A stretch of DNA of 64,000 nucleotides from the NCBI GenBank assembly GCA_965220875.1, contig OZ244849.1, forward strand, positions 558,001 through 622,000. The letters run 5' to 3'. Origin of the DNA: WTFY01 sp965220875 (GTDB lineage: Bacteria > Pseudomonadota > Gammaproteobacteria > UBA4575). This document shows, piece by piece, positions 35,544-45,687 of the stretch. Every line of letters begins with the position of its first letter. Within the stretch, counting starts at the first letter, position 1. The notes under the pieces were generated by a model that was given only the letters and a program-made list of their open reading frames with translations, searched no databases and was not told the origin of the DNA. The translations under genes were made by a program, and so were the position numbers.

Positions 35544-35873
35544 TCAACCTGCGGACTTGCGTTGGGCTTTCTCCACGAGCCCCGAGACGCCGAAACGCCC
35601 GGCCAGCTCGTCCAGTACCGCCTCGTGGCCCAGGCCCTTGTAGGCCAGCAGCACCATGCAGTGAAACCACAGGTCCGCCACCTCGTGGACCAGGTGTTCG
35701 AGGTCCTCCCCGCCACCCGCCTCCACGGTTTCTTCCGCTTCCTCGCTGATTTTAGCAAGAATCTTCTCGAGTCCGCCTGCATACAGCCCTGCCACGTAGG
35801 ACTCCCCGACCGGAGCCCCCTTGCGCTGATCCAGGATCTCGGTGATCTGGTGCAGGATATCCTCAGTGCTCAT
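35544..35873 (-). CDS. hisE: Phosphoribosyl-ATP pyrophosphohydrolase
   Basis: 109 residues from MSTEDILHQITEIL. It performs the second step of histidine synthesis, hydrolysing phosphoribosyl-ATP. The MazG-like metal site is visible in 'ILAKISEEAEETVEAGGG' and 'HLVHEVADLWFHCMVLLAYK'. HisI, which does the next step and often lies between hisF and hisE, is absent here; hisE is not fused to it either. Confidence 0.95.
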   Translation of the reverse strand: MSTEDILHQITEILDQRKGAPVGESYVAGLYAGGLEKILAKISEEAEETVEAGGGEDLEHLVHEVADLWFHCMVLLAYKGLGHEAVLDELAGRFGVSGLVEKAQRKSAG

Positions 35874-35932
35874 TATCTTTATCCACCCGTTGTCCGCCAG
35901 CATCTACAGTACCACATGCCGGGCCCGAATCC

Positions 35933-36730
<798 letters not shown>

Positions 36731-36797
36731 GGGCGGGTGGAGGAATGTTCAGTGGTTCAGGCCGATCCCGGGACCGGCCGTTCAGCGGTGTTGCATC

Positions 36798-37541
36798 TCA
36801 TGCCTCGCCGGTCGCATCATCCGCCAGCGCCTGGGCCTGTTCCAGCTTGATGGTTCCCTCGTACAGGGCTCGCCCGACGATGACCCCGACGATGCCTTCC
36901 TCGTCACACTCGCACAGCCTGCGGATGTCGGCCTCGTCGGTGACGCCGCCCGATGCGATCACCGGGATGTGCACGGCGCCTGCAAGCTCTGCGGTCGACT
37001 CGACGTTCAACCCCTGCATCATGCCGTCGCGGCTGATGTCCGTGAACACGATGGCCGCCACCCCGTCGGCCTCGAAATGCTGTGCCATGTCGATGGCGTC
37101 GTGGTGGGACAGCTTGGACCAGCCGTCGATCGCCACCTTGCCGTTGCGCGCATCCAGCCCGACGATGATGTGCCCCGGGAATTCCAAGCACAGGTCGTTG
37201 ACGAAATGCGGGGTGCTGATGGCACGCGTGCCGAGGATCACGTACTGCACGCCGATGTCCAGGTAGTTTTGCACGGTATCCTCGTGGCGGATGCCGCCGC
37301 CGACCTGGATCGGCAGATCGGGGTGTTTGGAGGCGATGGCCTCGACGATCCCGGCATTCTGCGGAGTGCCTTTGGAAGCTCCGTCCAGGTCCACGATGTG
37401 CAGGCGCCTGGCACCGGCCTCGACCCAGGTGTCCGCGACGCTGACCGGGTCATCGGAGAACACCGTGACATCATCCATGGCACCCTGGCGGAGGCGCACG
37501 CATTTGCCGTCCTTGAGGTCGATGGCTGGAATGACGATCAT
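36798..37541 (-). CDS. hisA: Phosphoribosylformimino-5-aminoimidazole carboxamide ribotide isomerase
   Basis: 247 residues. The barrel begins 'MIVIPAIDLKDGKCVRLRQG' with catalytic Asp, followed by 'QVGGGIRHEDTVQNYLDIGV' and 'ISRDGMMQGLNVESTAELAG' holding the second Asp. It opens the ribose ring of ProFAR in histidine synthesis. Co-directional with hisH and hisF. Confidence 0.97.
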   Translation of the reverse strand: MIVIPAIDLKDGKCVRLRQGAMDDVTVFSDDPVSVADTWVEAGARRLHIVDLDGASKGTPQNAGIVEAIASKHPDLPIQVGGGIRHEDTVQNYLDIGVQYVILGTRAISTPHFVNDLCLEFPGHIIVGLDARNGKVAIDGWSKLSHHDAIDMAQHFEADGVAAIVFTDISRDGMMQGLNVESTAELAGAVHIPVIASGGVTDEADIRRLCECDEEGIVGVIVGRALYEGTIKLEQAQALADDATGEA

Positions 37542-37568
37542 CTTCCGGTTCTTCGTATCTGTGCGGCC

Positions 37569-38210
37569 CTATCCGTCCCAGTGCATGAAGTTGCTGAGCA
37601 GCCGGAGACCTGGGTCCGCGCTTTTTTCGGGATGGCACTGCATGGCGAACACGTTGTCCTGCGCGATCACGGAGGCGAACGGGATGCCGTAGTCGGTCGT
37701 GCCTGCAACCAGGTCCGGCCGGGTACACTGCACGAAGTAGCTGTGCACGAAGTAGAAATAGCTGGACTGCGGGATGCCGGCCCAGAGCGGATGATCCTGC
37801 TCCTGGCGGATGCTGTTCCAGCCCATGTGCGGAATCTTGTAGCGCCCCTCGCCTGCGCCCGCGGATATGTGGTTGCCGAAGTACTTCACCCTGCCGTCAT
37901 ACAATGCCAGGCATCCGGTGCCTTCATTTTCCTCGCTGTCCTGCATGAGCACCTGCATTCCCATGCAGATCCCCAAGAACGGTTTTTGCCGGGCCGCCTC
38001 CCTCACGGCATCGAACAGGTCCAGTGCATGCAGGGCGCGCATGCAGTCAAGTGCCGCACCCTGACCCGGGAATACCACCTTGTCACTTGTGGCGATTTCT
38101 TCTGGATTCGATGCGACCCGCACGCGGTCTGCAGGCCCCGCAACATGCTCGACCGCCTTTATTACAGAATAAAGGTTTCCTATTCCGTAATCAATTATGG
38201 CAAGGCGCAT
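37569..38210 (-). CDS. hisH: Imidazole glycerol phosphate synthase glutaminase HisH
   Basis: 213 residues from MRLAIIDYGIGNLYSVIKAV. A class I glutamine amidotransferase: nucleophile Cys in 'PFLGICMGMQVLMQDSEENE' and His/Glu in 'VFAMQCHPEKSADPGLRLL'. It supplies ammonia to HisF. The start was set where the family N-terminus begins. Confidence 0.97.
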   Translation of the reverse strand: MRLAIIDYGIGNLYSVIKAVEHVAGPADRVRVASNPEEIATSDKVVFPGQGAALDCMRALHALDLFDAVREAARQKPFLGICMGMQVLMQDSEENEGTGCLALYDGRVKYFGNHISAGAGEGRYKIPHMGWNSIRQEQDHPLWAGIPQSSYFYFVHSYFVQCTRPDLVAGTTDYGIPFASVIAQDNVFAMQCHPEKSADPGLRLLSNFMHWDG

Positions 38211-38259
38211 GGAAGTGACGGTCGGTACACGGGCCTGCTCGCAGGCACAGGAAGCGGGT

Positions 38260-38853
38260 TCAGAGGCTGCCCTTGGTCGACGGGATCTCTCCTTGCATGC
38301 GGGGGTCGTCTGTGACGGCGATGCGCAGTGCACGGCCGAAGGCCTTGAACACGGTCTCGGCGATATGGTGCGAGTTGGACCCCGACAGGTTGTCCACATG
38401 CAGGGTCACGTTCGCATGGTTGACAAATCCCTGGAAGAACTCGTGGATGAGATCGACATCGAAATCGCCCACCCGCGCACGCGGGAACTGCACCCGAAAT
38501 TCAAGACCCGGGCGCCCGGAAAAATCAATCACCACCCGGGAAAGCGCTTCGTCCAGCGGGACATAGGCATACCCGTACCGGTAGATGCCCTGCTTGTCGC
38601 CAATGGCCTGTGCAAAGGCTTGCCCCAGCGTGATGCCGACGTCCTCGACGGTATGGTGCGCATCGATTTCCAGGTCCCCCTTGGCATGCAGGTCAAGATC
38701 CAGCCTCCCGTGGCGGGCCACCTGGTCCAGCATGTGCTCGAAAAAGGGCAGACCGGTGTCGAGTTTCGCCTGACCGCTGCCGTCCAGGTTCAACTGGATC
38801 ACAACCTGAGTTTCCTTGGTATTGCGTTCAATGCTTGCAGTTCGCGTGCTCAT
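38260..38853 (-). CDS. hisB: Imidazoleglycerol-phosphate dehydratase
   Basis: 197 residues, the monofunctional enzyme without the phosphatase domain. Metal-binding His clusters appear in 'PFFEHMLDQVARHGRLDLDL', 'DIDAHHTVEDVGI'-type 'EIDAHHTVEDVGITLG' and 'GSNSHHIAETVFKAFGRALR'. First gene of the his-tat cluster in this window; it is preceded by dtd. Confidence 0.97.
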   Translation of the reverse strand: MSTRTASIERNTKETQVVIQLNLDGSGQAKLDTGLPFFEHMLDQVARHGRLDLDLHAKGDLEIDAHHTVEDVGITLGQAFAQAIGDKQGIYRYGYAYVPLDEALSRVVIDFSGRPGLEFRVQFPRARVGDFDVDLIHEFFQGFVNHANVTLHVDNLSGSNSHHIAETVFKAFGRALRIAVTDDPRMQGEIPSTKGSL

Positions 38854-38903
38854 GGCTGCGGGGTGATCGGGGTTTCAGTTCATGCGTTTTCGTATCCCGG
38901 CGG

Positions 38904-39341
38904 TTACAGCTGCAGCCAGAAGGTCACCGGGCCGTCATTGACCGAGTGCACCTGCATGTGCGCACCGAACACACCGGTCTTCACTCTACCATATTTCGAC
39001 TTCAGGTGGTCTGCAAACCGCTCGAACAGTGCTTTCGCACGTTCGGGGGAAGCCGCCTGCGAGAAGTTCGCACGCAGCCCCTTGCGGGTATTGGCGGCCA
39101 GCGTGAACTGCGGGACCAGCAGCACCTCGCCCTTGGCCTGTTCGACACCGAGGTTCATGCGGTCTACATCGTCTGCGAAGACCCGGTAGGCGAGCACCCG
39201 CTCGCCCATGCGCACGAGGATGGCCTCGTCGTCCTGCGGCTGCAACGCAACATACACCAGGAGTCCTGAACCGATTGCAGCGACGATTTCATTCTCAACA
39301 CTCACGCTTGCCGAGGCTACGCGTTGCAGCAGCGCGATCAT
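38904..39341 (-). CDS. dtd: D-aminoacyl-tRNA deacylase
   Basis: 145 residues from MIALLQRVASASVSVENEIV. The active-site motifs 'LLVPQFTLAANTRKGLR' (SQxT variant PQFT) and 'GVFGAHMQVHSVNDGPVTFW' (GxxGxxM/NxGPVT type) identify it. It removes D-amino acids mischarged on tRNA. Its ATG overlaps the pip stop codon (ATGA). Confidence 0.93.
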   Translation of the reverse strand: MIALLQRVASASVSVENEIVAAIGSGLLVYVALQPQDDEAILVRMGERVLAYRVFADDVDRMNLGVEQAKGEVLLVPQFTLAANTRKGLRANFSQAASPERAKALFERFADHLKSKYGRVKTGVFGAHMQVHSVNDGPVTFWLQL

Positions 39342-40294
39342 GCAACCTCTCCCATGAATTGTTGTGTGGCCCGAATCAGGGCATCGATGATTTCGGGTTC
39401 GGTTGCAGAGTGCCCCGAGCACGGTGCGACCTTGAGTTCTGATCCGGGCCAAGCCCGGTGCAGCACCCAGGCCTGCTCGATGGGACACACCATGTCATAG
39501 CGCCCGTGCACGATCACACCGGGAATGCCTTCGAGACGGTGGGCCTCCTCGAGCAGCTGGTTGTCGCGAAGGAAGGAATCGTGCATGAAATAGTGGCACT
39601 CGATCCTCGCCAGGCTCAGGGCGGTGGGCTCGTGTTCAAAATGATCCAGCACCGAGGGCTTGGTGACCAGGTTGGAGGTAGCACCTTCCCAGACCGACCA
39701 GGCGCGTGCGGCGGCAAGCCGCACATTTGCATCGTTCGAGGTCAGGCGCCGGTAATAGGCACCGACCATGTCGTGGCGTTCACCCTCGGGGATGATGCGC
39801 ACGTACTCTTCCCACAGCTCCGGGTGGATCTTGCCCGCACCCTCCTGGTAGAACCACTGGATGTCCTGCCTGCGACACAGGAAGACGCCGCGCAGGATAA
39901 GTCCTGTGACCCGCCCGGGGTACGCCTCGGCATAGGCCAGTCCCAGCGTGGAACCCCACGAGCCGCCGAACACCAGCCACCGGTCGATACCCAGATGTTC
40001 GCGGATGCGCTCGATGTCGGCGACCAAGTCTTGGGTCGTGTTCTCGCGCAATTCCGCATGCGGGGTGGAACGCCCACAGCTGCGCTGGTCGAACAGGATA
40101 ATCCGGTAGTGCTTGGGGTCGAAGAACCTTCGATGAAATGCCTCGCATCCTGCACCCGGCCCGCCATGCAGAAACAAGACGGGGGTGCCGTCCGGGCTGC
40201 CGCATTCCTCGACCCAAAGCGAGTGCAGCCCGGACACCTTTAACATGAACGTTTGGTACGGTTCGATTTCAGGATAAAGGGGCAGGTATTTCAT
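39338..40294 (-). CDS. pip: Prolyl aminopeptidase
   Basis: 318 residues from MKYLPLYPEIEPYQTFML. An alpha/beta hydrolase with 'VLFLHGGPGAGC' (oxyanion region), 'IILFDQRSCGRSTPHAELRE', nucleophile Ser in 'WLVFGGSWGSTLGLAYAEAY', and catalytic His in APCSGHSATE. It releases N-terminal proline from peptides. The S33 family length is normal. Confidence 0.93.
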   Translation of the reverse strand: MKYLPLYPEIEPYQTFMLKVSGLHSLWVEECGSPDGTPVLFLHGGPGAGCEAFHRRFFDPKHYRIILFDQRSCGRSTPHAELRENTTQDLVADIERIREHLGIDRWLVFGGSWGSTLGLAYAEAYPGRVTGLILRGVFLCRRQDIQWFYQEGAGKIHPELWEEYVRIIPEGERHDMVGAYYRRLTSNDANVRLAAARAWSVWEGATSNLVTKPSVLDHFEHEPTALSLARIECHYFMHDSFLRDNQLLEEAHRLEGIPGVIVHGRYDMVCPIEQAWVLHRAWPGSELKVAPCSGHSATEPEIIDALIRATQQFMGEVA

Positions 40295-41139
40295 GACTGA
40301 ATTTTGGGAGGAGTGTTGACCAATGTTTCCCGAGTGTGAATCGCTGAAAGTATACCGCAGCATACCCGTTGATCTGTCCGGATACTGATGTGCCTTTAAT
40401 GCTCTCAAATCGTATGTGTGATTACTTTTACATTTCATAACACCCTGCTACAGAATTTGAAGATTCGCGGGTGTCGTGTCCGGTTTCTTTTTTGACTGAC
40501 TGGTCATGACGCCTGATATTCCACCGACAATAGACTCAAGCTATGGACACGATAGCTAATACCTGTTCCTGAATGTCGATCCCGTCTACATTACCCAGAC
40601 ATCGTTGACGTACCGAATGCTGACCAGTGCATGGTGTTCTGTTACCTCTTCAGCCGCAACCTGTCTGCAACCACTGGCAAGCATTCAGTGACAGTAGCTT
40701 TCATCGTCTTCCCAGGTGCTAATTTCATTCCTTGTCCTGAAATTTCCATGCATTTCAATTGTGTAAACAGCCGTTGTCGTTCTTTGCAAGGTTTCTTAAA
40801 AGGAATGATGACGAATGGATTCATAGTGCCGGTAAGCTGTGATATGATGTATCTACCTTGTCTACAGGTTGGAGGAGCAGCACATGGGTGTTGCGTTCAT
40901 GCAACGAGGCATGCCCATAAACCCGCCCGGAATGACACTAATAGCGTGTTTTATAAGCGGTTTGTTTCAGGAAACTTTCACAAAAAAGTTGTTGCAGTCT
41001 GTTTGGAGACCATGTAGATTTGGCATAAAATCATACAGGCACGCTTATCGTTTGATGCAAGTCAGGCGAGAGTGTGTATGCTTTTACTAACGTTAGGTTA
41101 AATTCAAGGCCTATTATTTTAGGAAGGGAGCTTCGAAAG
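40295..41139. promoter_or_regulatory. Low-GC intergenic region upstream of the TbpB-like lipoprotein
   Basis: About 845 bp of lower GC with no credible gene; one open frame across it has an unnatural composition. A weak promoter-like pair TTGCAG and TAGATT, 17 bp apart, lies at 40992-41020. The lipoprotein's ribosome-binding site AGGAAGGGAG is at 41121-41130. Confidence 0.3.
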
Positions 41140-42912
41140 ATGTCTACACTATCTAAGAAATTGGTGGCGCTTTTCGCGGTCATCATATTTTCCATGGCGA
41201 TGTATGGATGCGGCGGCGGCGGCAGTAGCGGCCCTGCGACAATGACGCCGACTGAACCGACTGAGCCAACTGAACCGACTGAACCGACTGAACATACTGT
41301 TGACATAGGTGGTCTCACAGTTGCAGCTGGTGAATATGAAGTTCCGGCAGGCGGCACTCTTGATGTGGGAGAGGGTGAAACCGAGGTTACGCTTTCATGC
41401 CCAGGGGATACAGCCTGTACAGTAACAGTAGCAGATGACGGTACCGCCACTTCAACCGGTGGCGCAGTCACTGCGGCATTGTCAGCAGCTGCCATGCAAG
41501 CCATTGCTGATCGGGAAGAAGCAGAGAGAATGGCTGCTGTAGAAGCTGCTACTAAAGCGGCTGGAACGAAGAGAATGGCCATCGCGGCCGAGGCAGCGCA
41601 ATCGGCTGATGCCGGTCTTGGTGGCAGTGACCATGTGAATACAGACGGCACACCTGGCAATGCAGATGATCCTTATAGCTTGGCTATCACCCGTGACAGG
41701 GATGGAACAGAGATCAAGATTACTGATCACGGGATGACGGGCGATGATGATCCGAAGTTCACACAGGCCATGGATTTAGGTGGCGGACGCACCATGCACA
41801 CGCGCGCGATGGAAGCCGATGACGAAGGTAATGTTGAGGATGAAGTCGTGATCGTCAGCACTGACATTGAAGGGCCCAAAGGGGTAGCGTTCGCGATGTG
41901 GCAGAATGCAGCTGGCGATACGCCTCAAACACTGGCCGTCAGCAGCGTCACCGGCTCAGCTGCCGATACGGCAGCAGGCCAGACTAACAATGCTCTGACT
42001 ATCGCGGAGGACACAACTCTTACCGGAGATGCGAATACAAATCTGATGTTTGCGCGCTCCACCACGGATGGAGCTCTCAACTACACCGTCAACGACACGA
42101 GTACCGCGGGTACGGATGAGGCTTTGCACGACGGCACCTATAACGGGGCTGAGGGTACATATCGCTGCACCGGTACTACAATTTGCACCGTCACCTTCAA
42201 CGACAAGGGTATGGTTGTTGGCAACACTGGTGGTTGGGTCTTCGTTCCAGATAAGGGCGCCACCTCAGACCAGCCGGACTACGACTACCTGCACTACGGC
42301 GTCTGGCTCAAGAGGACCACCGATAAAGATGGTGCAGTTACTTACAACGAGGTCGAGACCTTTGCTGGTTCATCGCTTGCTGCTTCCGACGGGAGCGAGC
42401 TCAACTCAGTCGAAGGTAGTGCGTCGTACGAAGGTGGTGCCACGGGCGTGTATGTACACGAAGTGCGTAATCCGGACGGCACGGAAGCATCAGCCACTTT
42501 CGGCCACTTTACTGCGGATGTCTCACTGACGGCGTATTTCGCTCAGACTGGAGATAACCCTGAAACAACAGGCGTCACCGAAGCGGGGACTGTCGCGCCG
42601 AACTTGCTCAACACCGTCAGTGGCTCGATCAACAACTTCATGTTATCTGGGGGAGAAGCCAACACGTGGTCGGTAACCGTACAGGCCAGCCGTGCAGGTA
42701 GTGCAAACACTTTCTCCGGTACGGCCAAGGGCGGATCGCCCAGCAACGATGGGTCGATTAGCGGAACTTACCACGGCCCAACGCCTGAGACTACGGCTAC
42801 TAATGACCCTACAACTGCCAGAACGGCTCCGGGTTCGATGGTCGGCGAGTTCAATTCCTTCTTCACCAACGGCTCTGTAGCCGGTGCCTTCGGGGCGAGA
42901 AAGGACGAATGA
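41140..42912 (+). CDS. Large TbpB-like surface lipoprotein, likely Slam client
   Basis: 590 residues. The lipobox follows 'LFAVIIFSMAMYGC', then GGGGSSG and a repeated Pro-Thr-Glu linker. A coiled, Ala-rich segment ('AALSAAAMQAIADREEAERM') is followed by a long beta-rich region, and the C-terminus has a TbpB-like barrel: 'FSGTAKGGSPSNDGSISGTY' and ending FFTNGSVAGAFGARKDE. Such barrels with a terminal GxFGAxK motif are typical clients of Slam translocators; a Slam gene follows 1.3 kb downstream. Ligand unknown. AGGAAGGGAG supports the start at 41140. Confidence 0.75.
   Translation: MSTLSKKLVALFAVIIFSMAMYGCGGGGSSGPATMTPTEPTEPTEPTEPTEHTVDIGGLTVAAGEYEVPAGGTLDVGEGETEVTLSCPGDTACTVTVADDGTATSTGGAVTAALSAAAMQAIADREEAERMAAVEAATKAAGTKRMAIAAEAAQSADAGLGGSDHVNTDGTPGNADDPYSLAITRDRDGTEIKITDHGMTGDDDPKFTQAMDLGGGRTMHTRAMEADDEGNVEDEVVIVSTDIEGPKGVAFAMWQNAAGDTPQTLAVSSVTGSAADTAAGQTNNALTIAEDTTLTGDANTNLMFARSTTDGALNYTVNDTSTAGTDEALHDGTYNGAEGTYRCTGTTICTVTFNDKGMVVGNTGGWVFVPDKGATSDQPDYDYLHYGVWLKRTTDKDGAVTYNEVETFAGSSLAASDGSELNSVEGSASYEGGATGVYVHEVRNPDGTEASATFGHFTADVSLTAYFAQTGDNPETTGVTEAGTVAPNLLNTVSGSINNFMLSGGEANTWSVTVQASRAGSANTFSGTAKGGSPSNDGSISGTYHGPTPETTATNDPTTARTAPGSMVGEFNSFFTNGSVAGAFGARKDE
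41248..41292 (+). repeat. 9-bp in-frame tandem repeat coding Pro-Thr-Glu
   Basis: Five copies of CCGACTGAA (two with single third-base changes) encode a Pro-Thr-Glu linker between lipid anchor and the folded domain. Copy-number change would alter linker length without shifting the frame. Confidence 0.8.
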
Positions 42913-42953
42913 TCGTTTGAAGATAGGCTGACTTCTTACTCAAGCTCCCAAAA

Positions 42954-42985
42954 GAGGGTGGCAGATTTGCCACCCTCTTTTTTTT
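42954..42985 (+). terminator. Intrinsic terminator of the TbpB-like lipoprotein gene
   Basis: A perfect 10-bp stem (GAGGGTGGCA/TGCCACCCTC) with a 4-nt loop, followed by eight or more T. It lies 40 bp after the stop codon, so the lipoprotein and Slam are probably transcribed separately. Confidence 0.9.
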
Positions 42986-43231
42986 GCTCGGCAAAAAATT
43001 GGAGCCCTGTCCGAATGGTACCCCTGATCAGATGCGGCAGACAATGACATCCAGACGAAACTTCAGTCACAATGTCCCTTCCCCTGAAACGGAAAACTAT
43101 CTCCCCCTTAGAACCAACCCGTCGTTCACACATACAACAATTCAGTCTTACATGTGTAAGAAGCACACATATGCGTTGATTCATGACATGTGAACTGACC
43201 GGATACGGTTGGCAAAGGTTTTCCATCGAGG

Positions 43232-43852
43232 TCATCCAGTCCAGAGCGCAGTGAGGACAGAAGTAGTTGTAGAAGTGCTATCCGGCCAGTGCGGGTGCGC
43301 ATCCCAGACGGTGAGGCGGACGGGACAGAGGTTCCAGAACTCGGTTCTTGAGTTGTCGTTAGCCCGTTCGATAATGCCGTTGATCTGTGGGCTTTTCGGT
43401 AGCAGCACGGCTAGCGGGAGGTCGAACACTTCACAGGTAGCCTTGAAGTCCGCCCGGAACTCATTGCCGTCGACCTGGACCGAGCGTAGCGGATACGGCA
43501 GGTCTTCACGGACGGCCTCAAGAAAGCGTCTGGTGTTGCGGGCCATAACCTGAGAATAGACCCGTGTCGCCATCTGTTTCCCGACGGAACAGGTGCCTTG
43601 ACTTCTTTCAGTGTGTTACCCTCGCGCAAGACCGACATGTGATCGATCTGCGCCAGTTCGCCCAGGGTGCGTGCCTTTGCACCGTACTTCCAGTTGTACA
43701 GGCTGCTCTAGGGCGCCGGCCTCGCTGCTGCCTGGAGCCCGAAGCTGGTTATAGGCTTGCAGGGTGCGGTGGCGCTCGACCGCAAACTCGGCAACGGCTT
43801 CGACCACCTTGAAGCTTTTGTACGATTGAACGCGAAGCGATTTAATATGCAT
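43232..43852 (-). pseudogene. Broken DDE (rve-type) insertion-sequence transposase
   Basis: Read leftwards, an N-terminal piece (MHIKSLRVQSYKSFKVVEAV and on) loses frame near 43690. The continuation LGELAQIDHMSVLREG lies in another frame, and after a second shift near 43570 it continues 'RNTRRFLEAVREDLPYPLRS', VQVDGNEFRADF and 'PKSPQINGIIERANDNSRTE'. The Asp, Asp and Glu of an integrase-core transposase can be placed in IDHM, VDGNEF and IIERAN. At least two frameshifts make it non-functional. The IS ends were not resolved. Confidence 0.7.
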
Positions 43853-44242
43853 GGCTGGGTCTCTTCCTTGTGAACGGCTTACTCATTGAAGGCTACCCGA
43901 TCCGGTGCAGAGGGGGAAATACCCCTGCACCACCTCATTCAAGACAACGGCCCATCTCCGCTGAAAAGTGCCAAAGCTGAACCTGTACAGAAATCCTGTT
44001 CAGATCTCGTTTTCCCTGTATCATTCTGCAAACAGGATCACAAGTGTGTCAAAAGTTGAATAAGCTGTAGCAGACCAGTGCTGTCCGGCTTGCTCCTTGA
44101 TTGAAGGAAACCCAATCACAAAAATAGATTATTATGAATGTACAAACAGAGACAGCCAAGTTCTGCCTGAGTCCGGAATCAGCGTGTCCTGTATAAGTGT
44201 TGAATTCACTTCTACATCTTCGTTTCTCAGGTCCCATGACTT
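43853..44242. promoter_or_regulatory. Leader region of the Slam gene
   Basis: About 390 bp, AT-rich in its right half. It must contain the Slam promoter because a terminator and a transposase remnant separate Slam from the upstream lipoprotein gene. I cannot assign a promoter with confidence. Confidence 0.3.
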
Positions 44243-45607
44243 ATGAAAAAAATACCGGTTAGCCGCTTTCTTGTATCCATCACTCTGCTGTCGCTGTCGG
44301 CTATGGGGACTGCATTTGCCAGCAGCGCAGAACTTCAGCCATCGCACGCAGATGAAAGCAAGGCCCGGGCACTGCTCAATAACCGGCAATTTGACGAGGC
44401 TCTGACAATTTTACGCCCCCTGGCAAAAGCACATCCCGAGCACATCAACCTTCACTTCCTGCTCGGTCTGGCTGCCATCGAACGCTCCCGCCTGGCACAA
44501 ACTTCGAAGGAAGAGCAGGAAGCCCTGCTGGATGAAGCCATTGCCACCCTGCACAGGCTACTGGTCAATCATCCAAAGCTTGAACGCGTACGGCTTGAGC
44601 TCGCCCGTGCATTCTTCTACAAGAAAGAGGATTCCCTGTCGCGCAAGCATTTCAAGCGGGTGCTGGCTGGAGATCCACCGCCCCCCGTGGCGGAAAATAT
44701 CCAGCGCTTCCTCAACGAAATCCGGGCCAGAAAGCGCTGGTCGGTGTATCTCGGCAGCACGCTCAAGCCCAGCTCCAACATCGGCCGAAATTCCGAGACC
44801 GAGATCATCAACATTTTCGGTCTGCCCTTTCGCCGCGATGAGGTTGAAAAGAAGAAATCAGGGGTCGGTCTTTCTGTCTGGGCCGGTGGCGGCTACTGGC
44901 ATCCCCTGGCCGAGCGCCTTCGGCTTCGCTTTGGCACCGATCTCGCCCGCGAGGAATACCCGGGAAAAGAGGAGGACCAGTCCTTCCTGGGAGTACACGC
45001 CGGCCCTGAATGGCTCGTCAATGCAAGAACCAGTGTCAGCCTGCTCGCCGATGCGCGGCATCTCTGGCGCATCACCTCACCCTATTACCTTGACTTCGGG
45101 GTACGCTCGGAAATCAAGCACCGGGTGAACCGGCGCCTCTGGCTGAAAGGGCAGGCCTCCTGGCATGACCGCGACTACCGGAAGCTCGACTACCTGGATG
45201 GCTCGACCATGAATCTATCGTTGAACGGGACCTGGATCGCCTTGCCCACCGTGCGACTGGAGGGTGCCCTTGGCTATGCCGATGAGCACACGAAATCCAA
45301 GACCTGGCGCCATGACACCCGCTGGGGCCGTATCGGCACGCTGGTGGCCCTGCCACGCGGCTTTACCGTGGGCGGCAGTGCCGAGATTCGAAGAACCCGC
45401 TACGAGGGGAACTGGTTCCCATTTACCAGCGGCGTCCCCCGCAAGGATCGCACCAATATCTATCGCGCCTCGGTATACAACCGGGCTTTCACGCTGTACG
45501 GGTTCAGCCCTCAATTCGTGATCACCCACGAGGAAAAGGATACCAACTCGCAGGTCTACGGCTATGACAGCACCGGCGGCGAGATACGGTTCGTGCGCCA
45601 GTTCTAG
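44243..45607 (+). CDS. Surface lipoprotein assembly modifier (Slam, DUF560)
   Basis: 454 residues: signal peptide (SITLLSLSAMGTAFA), an N-terminal TPR-like periplasmic domain at about residues 35-150 ('ARALLNNRQFDEALTILRPL', 'LLVNHPKLERVRLELARAFF'), and a C-terminal 14-strand barrel of the SlipAM/DUF560 family starting near 'RKRWSVYLGSTLKPSSNIGR' and ending with Phe (IRFVRQF). Slam proteins move TbpB-like lipoproteins across the outer membrane (type XI secretion). The TbpB-like lipoprotein upstream is the obvious client, and the two 276-residue ones elsewhere in the window are likely further clients. Confidence 0.85.
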   Translation: MKKIPVSRFLVSITLLSLSAMGTAFASSAELQPSHADESKARALLNNRQFDEALTILRPLAKAHPEHINLHFLLGLAAIERSRLAQTSKEEQEALLDEAIATLHRLLVNHPKLERVRLELARAFFYKKEDSLSRKHFKRVLAGDPPPPVAENIQRFLNEIRARKRWSVYLGSTLKPSSNIGRNSETEIINIFGLPFRRDEVEKKKSGVGLSVWAGGGYWHPLAERLRLRFGTDLAREEYPGKEEDQSFLGVHAGPEWLVNARTSVSLLADARHLWRITSPYYLDFGVRSEIKHRVNRRLWLKGQASWHDRDYRKLDYLDGSTMNLSLNGTWIALPTVRLEGALGYADEHTKSKTWRHDTRWGRIGTLVALPRGFTVGGSAEIRRTRYEGNWFPFTSGVPRKDRTNIYRASVYNRAFTLYGFSPQFVITHEEKDTNSQVYGYDSTGGEIRFVRQF

Positions 45608-45687
45608 AATCCAGACCCGGCGCATACAAGCCCCGAGGCTGACCCTTTGCTTCCAGCCTCCCAGTCATAAATCGTCCCGCCCTGTTT

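Noticed and set aside
40631..41017. Open frame in the low-GC region before the Slam client
   Set aside because: Odd composition (many Cys and Met), no ribosome-binding site and no similarity to any family I know.
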